Positions 7,142 through 12,975 of a stretch of 16,225 nucleotides of DNA are shown in pieces (within the stretch, counting starts at the first letter, position 1; every line of letters starts with the position of its first letter). Location of the stretch: positions 1-16,225 of the forward strand of contig JADLDX010000226.1 of NCBI GenBank assembly GCA_020846515.1, read 5' to 3'. The DNA is from Pirellulaceae bacterium (GTDB lineage Bacteria; Planctomycetota; Planctomycetia; Pirellulales; Pirellulaceae). The position numbers and the translations under genes are program-made. The notes below the pieces were generated by a model. That model searched no databases. It saw only the letters and a list, made by a program, of their open reading frames with translations, and was not told the origin of the DNA.

Positions 7142-8449
7142 TTAAGCTTCTTCGCCGCGGGGGACTTTGGATACGGCGTGGGGATGGTCGATGTGCATCC
7201 ATAGGCCCAGGCCGGGATCGGAGATGTAATAGAATTCGTCGCCGCGCGCATCGCGGTGCCAGCCATTACGTCGGCCTTCGGGTTGATACAGGGCAGTCAT
7301 CTCACGGTGATCGGCAAAGCTGTAACCGACGCTTTCAATTTCTTCGCGGCTGAGCTTGCCAGGGGCATAGACGATTTCAAAGCGGTTTTCGGAGGTGCCA
7401 TGCATCAGGTGGGCCGCGGCGGAGAGGTTGCCCCGCAGGTCGGCATGCTTCTCAACCGCTTCCAGCACTTGCGGTGAGGTGATGTAACCGTACTTGCGAA
7501 TCAAGCTGTCGATCTCCATGTCTTCGCCAAAACGTTCGACACCCGGAGCGATGATGACCAGGCGACCGCCGTCACCAACTAACATCCGCGTGCGATAGAT
7601 CGCCTTGTTAGCCAGCCAGGTCTTCTTGTACTTGCTCGCGCTCATGGTCACCACGACGGTTCGCGGAGCGCGATCAATGACAAAGCAGTTGACCGAAGCA
7701 GCCAGTTCGCCAGCAGCAAAGAACGTGTCATGGCTGTTACCGGCATACAGACCGCGAACCTTCTTTTCACCCGTTGGCAAAGACTCTACGACAGTCAGGA
7801 CATACCACAGCGGCATATCTTGGCAATAGAGATCTTGAGCGCGATTGAGAATGCGACGCAGTGGTGTGTCGCACCGACCCATGGTGCGTTCCATTCCGCA
7901 CAAGGCACTCAGATAATGACTTTCATTGATACCATCTTTACCACCGGTGCCTACGAAAACGTTCTTGCTGTAATTGGCCATGCCGATGACTTCGTGCGGA
8001 ACGACCTGACCTAGTGACAAGATCAAATCGTGACCGCCGTCCAGCAGCAGTTTGTTGACCTGCGCTTTCCAGGGTTGGCGATACAGGCCCCCGGTGACTT
8101 CGCCGACAAAATCTGCGTCGACTTCACCGAGCGTGCGCACATCGTCGCGCCAGCGATGGACTCGTACCAAGTCGTGGGGCAGGCCTGGGAACATGTAGTT
8201 CAGTTCCGCAGGAGTCATGGCTTCGTGGGTGCCCAGCGCCGGCATGACGTCGACTAGTCGATCGCCCAGCATCTCGTAGGCCAGTGTGGTTAGTTCACCG
8301 GCGCGACTATCGCTGCGCGTGTGATCGGGCGGTAAGGCCAACACGCGTTTTGGGCCGCCGCAATGATCAAAGATCGCCTGCAAGGCCTGGCGGAAGTCGG
8401 CTGTCCCCAAATCCTGGTCGAGGCCGCCGCGCGCAAATACGATCGTCAT
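7142..8449 (-). CDS. LarA-family nickel-pincer racemase/epimerase
   Basis: LarA enzymes racemise or epimerise 2-hydroxyacids by hydride transfer, using a nickel-pincer nucleotide covalently bound to a lysine. This 435-residue protein has the DUF2088 N-terminal domain. DHTR (42-45) corresponds to the substrate-binding Asp-x-Thr-Arg, and LGTHEAMT carries His75. His152 (VPHEVIG), Lys162 (YSKNVFVG) and His178 (NESHYL) have exactly the spacing of LarA His174, Lys184 and Nickel ligand His200 (10 and 16 residues). The cofactor-bearing lysine and metal ligand therefore look preserved. The surrounding sequence (GMANYSKNVFVGTGG) differs from lactate racemase, so the substrate is probably another hydroxyacid. 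No larB, larC or larE is in the window. The ATG at 8449 has only a weak upstream purine stretch. The HD-domain gene follows. Confidence 0.88.
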   Translation of the reverse strand: MTIVFARGGLDQDLGTADFRQALQAIFDHCGGPKRVLALPPDHTRSDSRAGELTTLAYEMLGDRLVDVMPALGTHEAMTPAELNYMFPGLPHDLVRVHRWRDDVRTLGEVDADFVGEVTGGLYRQPWKAQVNKLLLDGGHDLILSLGQVVPHEVIGMANYSKNVFVGTGGKDGINESHYLSALCGMERTMGRCDTPLRRILNRAQDLYCQDMPLWYVLTVVESLPTGEKKVRGLYAGNSHDTFFAAGELAASVNCFVIDRAPRTVVVTMSASKYKKTWLANKAIYRTRMLVGDGGRLVIIAPGVERFGEDMEIDSLIRKYGYITSPQVLEAVEKHADLRGNLSAAAHLMHGTSENRFEIVYAPGKLSREEIESVGYSFADHREMTALYQPEGRRNGWHRDARGDEFYYISDPGLGLWMHIDHPHAVSKVPRGEEA

Positions 8450-8465
8450 GTTGAGCTACTTTCTA

Positions 8466-8493
8466 AAATACCAGCCCAGAAATACCAACCCAG
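8466..8493. repeat. 14-bp tandem repeat upstream of the LarA-like gene
   Basis: AAATACCAGCCCAG (8466-8479) is followed directly by AAATACCAACCCAG (8480-8493), one mismatch. It lies 17 nt upstream of the LarA-like start and could affect its expression, or be a chance duplication. Confidence 0.5.
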
Positions 8494-8625
8494 AGGCGCG
8501 CAGGGCGGAGCCCGAAGACCGCCGTTAGGCGTGTGCGCTATAACTTTGGCAATTGGTAACTCAGCTATTGGTCGGCGGGTCTGCGACCGCGCGCAAATAG
8601 GCTGTTGTCAGGCGGTGACTACCAT

Positions 8626-8847
8626 TTATCGTTCGCGGAATACAATGCGACCCTTGGACAAGTCGTACGGTGATAACTCCACGCGAACTTTATCGCCGGG
8701 GACAATACGAATGAAATTCTTGCGCATCCGACCGGCTACGTGAGCCAATACTTCGGTACCGGTGTCCAACTGCACTTTAAAACGCGTGTTGGCCAAGGCT
8801 TGGGTAACCGTACCTTCGACCTCGAAGGCTTCTTATTTCTTTGACAT
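8626..8847 (-). CDS. infA: Translation initiation factor IF-1, interrupted by in-frame TAA at codon 5
   Basis: IF-1 binds the A site of the 30S subunit during initiation. After ATG 8847 the codons read Met-Ser-Lys-Lys-TAA (stop at 8833-8835), then continue in the same frame as [20 protein letters not shown] to a TAA at 8626-8628. The remainder is a full, highly conserved S1-like/OB-fold IF-1, including [17 protein letters not shown] and [11 protein letters not shown]. The whole frame is 73 codons, the usual IF-1 length, and AGGA lies about 7 nt before the ATG. Only codon 5 is abnormal; GAA or AAA there would differ by one base. There is no other decay and no indel. A sequencing error, a recent nonsense mutation with a second infA elsewhere, or initiation at a non-standard downstream codon are all possible. 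Neighbouring genes use TAA as a true stop, so general recoding is unlikely. Confidence 0.85.
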
Positions 8848-8889
8848 ACAGCTTCCTGAAGGGTGTGATGTAAGATTAGACTTTTTCAT

Positions 8890-8919
8890 GTTATAAAGGA
8901 TAATGGTCCTCGCCGTCCA
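8890..8919 (-). promoter_or_regulatory. Candidate sigma70-type promoter of infA
   Basis: On the minus strand TGGACG (8914-8919) and TATAAC (8890-8895) are separated by 18 nt, about 43 nt upstream of the infA ATG. The match to TTGACA/TATAAT is four and five of six. No experimental support. Confidence 0.35.
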
Positions 8920-9143
8920 GGAAGGAGTGTCTTCTTTCGCTCAGTGTCCGGACGAGAATTTGGTGCTTCGAAATCCTTTTCGCAGTTTGCCGCGCGCGTT
9001 TAACGTCCTATGGCATAACCCGATGTGGTTGTTTGGGGAGGGCCAGCGCAGTGGCTTTGGGCAGCGAAAGCTCGTGAGAAGTGGATCGGGAACCGGAGCA
9101 TTGCTCGTCGGCTGAATTTGATTGGACGATTTATCCTTGTGGC

Positions 9144-9147
9144 GGAG
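9144..9147 (+). promoter_or_regulatory. Ribosome binding site deciding the rlmM-like start
   Basis: GGAG stands 6 nt before GTG 9154. It favours this start over the more upstream ATG at 9025, whose extra 43 residues resemble nothing in the family. Confidence 0.55.
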
Positions 9148-9153
9148 TATTTA

Positions 9154-10392
9154 GTGGATTCTTCTTTTGTTTTCTTGGTTTGTCAGCACGGGGCCGAGAA
9201 GCCGCTCAAGCAGCTGGCCTTGTCCAGCGGCGCCTGGCGGTTGGCCTTTTCTCGACCCGGTTTGCTTACACTTAAGCATGTCGGTTCCCACAGAGATGTC
9301 AGTGTGGGCGATGTCAGTGAAGGCAGTCATATTCAAGGCGACGCCAAGCGTGAGAGCCGAGGTGAGGGCCGAGGTGACAGCAAGGCGCTTGGCAAGGGTG
9401 ATAGCCATTCCGCCAACGCGGTGCCCCAAACGGATGGTTCCAAGCCGCGCGTCAAGCCGCGACATTGGCTGGATAGCCCGTTGGTGAGACTGTCCGGGGT
9501 TGGTCTGGGGCCGGTTAAAGGCGAGCTGGCCGACGAGTGTTTTGAGAAGGTCTGGGCACTGGCCATGAAAGAAGGGGCCGATGGTTTACCCATCCATTGG
9601 CAGGCGATTCATGTTTTCGAACGCGATCGGGCTTTGCCGGGCACATTTCGCTTTGAGCCTGGCAGCAGCGAACTGTCGCGGTCGATCGCGGCTGAGTTGA
9701 CCGCCTGGCTGGCGGCGCGCGGCGTGCATGTGCCCGTCAATCAAGCGGCGCCGCGCGGTGGACGGGTCCTGGATATCATTCTGTCCGAACCCACGCAGTG
9801 GTTTGTAGGTCATCATACGGTGCGCGCGGTGCACGAGCAGTGGCCGGGCGGCGTGCCGGCGGTGGTGGCGCCACCAGAGATGGTCAGTCGCGCCTATTTA
9901 AAAATTGCAGAAGCGATTTTGTGGAGCCAACTGCCGATCGGATCGAACGACAAAATTGTCGAAGTGGGTAGCGCACCGGGCGGCGCATCCCAGCGGATGT
10001 TGGACATGGGCTATGAAGTCACTGGTATTGATGCGGCGGAGATGGATCCGCGGATTGCCGGCCACCCACGTTTCGAGCACTGGCGCAGTAAGGCTGCTGG
10101 CGTTAAACGCAAACTTTACAGAAAATTTAAATGGCTGGTGTGCGATGCCAACGTGGCTCCCAACTACACGCTGGATATCGTCACCGATATCGCCAACTAC
10201 GAAGGCAGTCAGATTGAAGGCATGATCTTGACGTTTAAGCTTTCCAGCTGGGAGCAGCTTGAGCACCTGGACGAGCAACTGCGCGCCATTCGTGCGCTGG
10301 GTTTCAAACGCGTCGAAGCGAGGCAGTTGGCCCATAATCGTCGCGAACTGTGCGTGGTGGCTGAGCGTAGTGCCTGTGTTGGCAAACGGTAA
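9154..10392 (+). CDS. RlmM/FtsJ-type rRNA 2'-O-methyltransferase
   Basis: This is a SAM-dependent RNA methyltransferase. Read from GTG 9154 it has 412 residues. An N-terminal THUMP/RNA-binding-like part begins with SSFVFLVCQHGAEKPLKQ. The Rossmann methyltransferase domain starts near residue 268 with VEVGSAPGGASQRMLDMGYE and continues with a conserved Asp331 (VCDANVAPNY), Lys362 (LTFKLSSWE) and Glu398 (HNRREL), consistent with the FtsJ-type K-D-K-E catalytic set. The order and the short linking sequences fit RlmM, which methylates C2498 of 23S rRNA in E. coli, but the target here is not proven. Residues about 50-105 are a Gly/Asp/Ser/Lys/Arg-rich insert of low complexity between the N-terminal part and the next conserved block (PRHWLDSPLVRLSGVGLGPV). 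The gene is followed 68 nt later by rnpB on the same strand. Confidence 0.85.
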   Translation: MDSSFVFLVCQHGAEKPLKQLALSSGAWRLAFSRPGLLTLKHVGSHRDVSVGDVSEGSHIQGDAKRESRGEGRGDSKALGKGDSHSANAVPQTDGSKPRVKPRHWLDSPLVRLSGVGLGPVKGELADECFEKVWALAMKEGADGLPIHWQAIHVFERDRALPGTFRFEPGSSELSRSIAAELTAWLAARGVHVPVNQAAPRGGRVLDIILSEPTQWFVGHHTVRAVHEQWPGGVPAVVAPPEMVSRAYLKIAEAILWSQLPIGSNDKIVEVGSAPGGASQRMLDMGYEVTGIDAAEMDPRIAGHPRFEHWRSKAAGVKRKLYRKFKWLVCDANVAPNYTLDIVTDIANYEGSQIEGMILTFKLSSWEQLEHLDEQLRAIRALGFKRVEARQLAHNRRELCVVAERSACVGKR

Positions 10393-10417
10393 TTCAAGTT
10401 AAATCGTGATCGGTAAA

Positions 10418-10437
10418 TTAGTTGATTGATCAACTAA
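10418..10437 (+). repeat. Perfect 8-bp inverted repeat upstream of rnpB
   Basis: TTAGTTGA (10418-10425), a TTGA spacer, and TCAACTAA (10430-10437) form an exact palindrome. It has no T-run, so it is not an obvious terminator of the preceding gene. It overlaps a candidate -35 box of rnpB and could be an operator or a chance hairpin. Confidence 0.5.
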
Positions 10438-10451
10438 TGCAAGTGCAATAA
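10422..10451 (+). promoter_or_regulatory. Candidate promoter of rnpB
   Basis: TTGATT (10422-10427) and CAATAA (10446-10451) are 18 nt apart, and the -10-like box ends 9 nt before the A-rich 5' end of RNase P RNA at about 10461. The match is moderate. Confidence 0.35.
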
Positions 10452-10463
10452 ACGCCCATAAAA

Positions 10464-10894
10464 GATGGTTCGCCAGACGGTCGCTGCTCGCAAGAGGAGA
10501 GGAAAGTCCGGGCTTCACAGGGTAGAGCGGTCGGTAACGCCGACCAGCCGAAAGGCTAGGGATAGTGCCACAGAGACTTAACCGCCGAACGGCTGGCTTC
10601 GCAAGAAGTCTGTGCGTGGTAAGGGTGCAAAGGTGAGGTAAGAGCTCACCAGCGACTGAGGTGACTCGGTCGGCTGGGTAAACCCCGCTCGAAGCAAGAT
10701 CAAACAGAGAGCAAGTGTCCGAGAGGCGCGGCGCAAGTCGTGACCTCAACGGCACGCGAGTTCATCCGACTCGCTATCGACTTTCGGGTAGATCGCTCGA
10801 GGCCGCGAGCAATTGCGGCCCTAGATAAATGACCGTCACCACGGTTGGTCACAAGCCAGCCAGGCGACAGAACCCGGCTTATCGGCGAACCATC
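10464..10894 (+). ncRNA. rnpB: RNase P RNA, bacterial class A
   Basis: This is the catalytic RNA that trims the 5' leader from pre-tRNA, acting with the RnpA protein. The conserved 5' block GAGAGGAAAGTCCGGGCTTC starts near 10496, and the conserved 3' block ACAGAACCCGGCTTATCGG is near 10868-10886. L15 shows GGGTAAACCCC (10676-10686), whose GGU (10677-10679) binds the tRNA CCA end, so the RNA is of the CCA-recognising class A type. P1 is a 14-bp helix: AAAGATGGTTCGCC (10461-10474) with GGCGAACCATCTTT (10884-10897). The core length, about 430 nt, is a little over the roughly 380 nt usual for class A. Ends are set by P1 and may be off by a few bases. Confidence 0.95.
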
Positions 10895-10901
10895 TTTTTT
10901 T
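10884..10901 (+). terminator. P1 3' strand plus T-run, likely rnpB terminator
   Basis: The 3' strand of the long P1 helix runs straight into seven T residues (10895-10901). No separate hairpin is seen before the next repeat cluster, so this stem and T-tract may end the transcript. Confidence 0.4.
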
Positions 10902-10914
10902 CTGACCCAATCTT

Positions 10915-11045
10915 GTAGCCACCGTCTGTAGCCACCGTCGCCAGACGGTGGAATTGGGCTGGCGAAATCCACCGCTTGGCAGCGGGTGGCTACGATGGCA
11001 GCTGAATCCACCGTCTGGCGATGGTGGCTACGAGCGGGTGGCTAC
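10915..11045. repeat. REP-like hairpin cluster 2
   Basis: The cluster holds a truncated unit GTAGCCACCGTCT (10915-10927), a full unit (10928-10952; CCACCGTC-GCCA-GACGGTGG), a reverse unit with one extra G in the stem (about 10965-10992), a reverse unit with a GAT/GAC change (about 11005-11031), and a 3' remnant GAGCGGGTGGCTAC (11032-11045). It fills the convergent gap between rnpB and the CrtI-like gene. Confidence 0.85.
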
Positions 11046-11057
11046 GATAATCGCTGC

Positions 11058-12455
11058 TCAGGGGTCGCGCAGACAATGCATGTTGGCCATCGAGATACCT
11101 GAGACGATCGAACCGATGATGCCGACAAAGCCTTGATCGGTGCCGCATAAGAACAGATTCTTCAGATGCGTTGTGCCATCGAGTTTCTTTTCGGGAGCAC
11201 CGTAGACGGCTCCGTTATCATGCCAAGTGAAGCGACGAATCGTCTTGGGCGTAAAGACATCCGTATCGATGGTATGGGCGCGAAAGTCCGGCACAAATCG
11301 CACGGCGGAAGCGACGCTACGGTCGTACCACCAGCACTTTTGACGCGCGTACTCTTGTTCATCCAAGGCCATCCAGCGATCGAAATTCGCAATCGTTGTC
11401 AGACGCATGATGCCGTCGTTGAGATTGCCTACCTCGGCTGGGTAGAGGTAATTGTTCGGACTGCAAACCACGCCGGTGCGCAGGTCGCATAGAGAATCGA
11501 TCGGCTTGCGCCAATGGAATTGGTCGCTATCGTTGTAAAACACGATTGTTTCACCGAACCCCAGTTTATTGGGTTGGCAATCCAGTACCGAAATGGATTC
11601 GATAAAAGACAACTGTCCGGCGCGAGCGGGTACTTCTTCTGTAATGTCTTCGCACATGCGCTGGGTTTCGACGATGCCGGCACTGGAAAGGATCCGCTTG
11701 GCCCATAGTTCCGTCCCGTTATCCAGCACGACGCCCACTGCGCGGTCGCCATCGACTTTAATGCGCGACACACCGCTGCGTAGTTTTAGCTCTCCTCCCA
11801 ACGACCGAAATCGTCGGACGAGTGCTCGCAGGATCAGTCGCACGCCTTTAAAGGGTCGGGCAAAGCCTTCTAGAAAGATACTGCGAAACATGATGCAGAA
11901 CTGGCCATAGTCCATATCGTCTTCGCGAGCATTGCCGTACCACATGAGGGGGCAAAGCAACATTTCGATCAGCAATGGTTCGGTGATCGTTTCAGCCAGG
12001 AACGCGCGCGCCGAGCCAGCAAAGTTTTCTTGCTTAAGGTCGTCGTAGTCGGCCAATTGCCCGAGAAGTCGTTCGAAGTTGTCGCGTTGATTCGGAAACT
12101 CGCGAGCAATCTCGGATTTGAGCACTTCGATATCGTTGGTGAAACGCAGGCGAGCACTGGGGAACGCGATCGCACTACCGCACTGTTCGGACAGTTCGAA
12201 GTCTTCCCAGCGAAATCGCAGTTGGCGTAGCAAACGAGCCAGTGGGCCTTTTTTGGCACCAGCCGGGGTAAAGTTCGTGACGGCATGCAGGCCCACGTCG
12301 TAGTCACGACCATTCATGCGATAGAAAGAATTCAGGCCACCGATCGTCGTGTGCCGCTCGAGTACGCACACTTTTTGGTCGTAGTGCGCCAGGCGGATAC
12401 CTGCCGCCAGGCCCGACATGCCAGCACCGATAATGATCGTGTCGTATTGGACCAC
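11058..12455 (-). CDS. CrtI/phytoene desaturase-like FAD oxidoreductase
   Basis: This is a 465-residue flavoprotein of the carotenoid-desaturase/isomerase family. The N-terminal dinucleotide fold is TIIIGAGMSGLAAGIRLA (Gly10, 12, 15) with Glu33 closing the Rossmann motif (VCVLERH), followed by TIGGLNSF. The C-terminal FAD block is NLFLCGTDQGFVGIIGSIVS, corresponding to the GTxxPGxGxxG region of CrtI proteins. The start is GTG 12455, 3 nt after the stop of the acyl carrier protein gene, with no Shine-Dalgarno sequence of its own; it is presumably translationally coupled. The partner suggests that the substrate could be an acyl-ACP or a related lipid chain instead of a free carotenoid. No other carotenoid gene is visible in this block. 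The exact reaction cannot be told from sequence alone. Confidence 0.85.
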   Translation of the reverse strand: MVQYDTIIIGAGMSGLAAGIRLAHYDQKVCVLERHTTIGGLNSFYRMNGRDYDVGLHAVTNFTPAGAKKGPLARLLRQLRFRWEDFELSEQCGSAIAFPSARLRFTNDIEVLKSEIAREFPNQRDNFERLLGQLADYDDLKQENFAGSARAFLAETITEPLLIEMLLCPLMWYGNAREDDMDYGQFCIMFRSIFLEGFARPFKGVRLILRALVRRFRSLGGELKLRSGVSRIKVDGDRAVGVVLDNGTELWAKRILSSAGIVETQRMCEDITEEVPARAGQLSFIESISVLDCQPNKLGFGETIVFYNDSDQFHWRKPIDSLCDLRTGVVCSPNNYLYPAEVGNLNDGIMRLTTIANFDRWMALDEQEYARQKCWWYDRSVASAVRFVPDFRAHTIDTDVFTPKTIRRFTWHDNGAVYGAPEKKLDGTTHLKNLFLCGTDQGFVGIIGSIVSGISMANMHCLRDP

Positions 12456-12458
12456 CGA

Positions 12459-12710
12459 CTAGATATCGCGCATTTTGGGTTCTAGATAGGTGACCGTGCT
12501 GTCCATGCTAGCTAGTTGTCCATAGTCTTCCTCTGGAATTTGCACGCGATGACGCTTGCGGAGTTCCATGACAATGTCAAGGAAGTCCATGCTATCCAGT
12601 TCAATTTGGTCGCGGAAAGATTTGCTGTCTTCCAGGCCGCTGAGGTCCTCATCCGGCGCAATGTCGCTGAGGATATCGATAATCTCGTCACGGATTTCGG
12701 CAGGTGTCAT
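12459..12710 (-). CDS. Specialised acyl carrier protein
   Basis: This 83-residue acidic protein carries acyl chains on a 4'-phosphopantetheine arm. Ser40 in the ELDSMDFLDIVMEL motif is the attachment site (DSM in place of the usual DSL). The three-helix pattern (IRDEIIDILSDI, SFRDQIELDSMDFLDIVMEL, and the last helix) is normal. It is not typical housekeeping AcpP: the sequence around the serine and the C-terminal YLEPKMRDI differ, and no fab genes are beside it. ATG 12710 has GAGGAG about 10 nt upstream. It is the first gene of a two-gene unit with the FAD oxidoreductase, divergent from transketolase across a 265-nt gap. It probably serves a secondary lipid or polyketide-like pathway, which is an inference. 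Confidence 0.9.
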   Translation of the reverse strand: MTPAEIRDEIIDILSDIAPDEDLSGLEDSKSFRDQIELDSMDFLDIVMELRKRHRVQIPEEDYGQLASMDSTVTYLEPKMRDI

Positions 12711-12913
12711 CCTGTCAAAACTCCTCTGGGGGCAGCAAGAAACGGAACAAAGAAAAATTCTTCCGACGGTCCTTCATCAACTCCCCAAGCTTAACGCCAA
12801 GATTCGTTTTCCGCCAGGGTCCCCGTCGTTGCCAGAGTGCCGTTTTCCGAGTATCTTCGCGCGTGGAATTTCTGCCTGGCCAATTGCTTGGGCAGCCTGG
12901 GAGTTTGTCCTCA

Positions 12914-12941
12914 CCGACAGCCAAATAACAGCCAATATATA
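12914..12941 (+). promoter_or_regulatory. Candidate promoter of tkt
   Basis: CCGACA (12914-12919) and TATATA (12936-12941) are 16 nt apart, about 35 nt before the tkt ATG. The AT-rich stretch 12920-12960 is the most promoter-like part of this divergent gap and might also serve the acyl carrier protein gene on the other strand. Confidence 0.3.
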
Positions 12942-12975
12942 AGTCAGAAAATTAAGAGCCGGAGTATCTTGTCCC

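Larger units (their letters stand above)
8848..9153. other. Divergent intergenic region between infA and the rlmM-like gene
   Basis: This stretch separates two genes transcribed away from each other. On the infA side it holds a likely promoter and ribosome site. Its right half is open in the frame of the methyltransferase gene back to 9025, but the sequence there matches nothing recognisable and lacks a good ribosome site. I see no RNA gene, repeat or further coding region in it. Confidence 0.5.

Noticed and set aside
8500..8535. GGCGG/CCGCC hairpin as a terminator after infA
   Set aside because: The stem is only 5-6 bp with a 10-nt loop and no T-run follows on the minus strand.
8903..9115. 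A 70-codon plus-strand frame in the infA-rlmM gap
   Set aside because: No similarity recognised, overlaps the candidate infA promoter, and coding character is not evident.
9025..9153. ATG 9025 as start of the methyltransferase
   Set aside because: The extra 43 residues look random and lack a clear ribosome site; GTG 9154 has GGAG at 6 nt just before the conserved N-terminus.
10399..10755. A 118-codon minus-strand frame across 10399-10755
   Set aside because: It covers the 5' two-thirds of RNase P RNA in antisense and has no recognisable domain.
10915..11045. A CRISPR-like array in the 'GTAGCCACCG' repeats
   Set aside because: Units alternate in orientation, spacing is irregular, there are no unique spacers of constant length, and no cas gene is present; they fit dispersed REP-type hairpins.
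12715..12975. Small open frames on both strands in the ACP-tkt gap
   Set aside because: They overlap each other and the candidate promoter region, lack ribosome sites, and show no recognisable domains.
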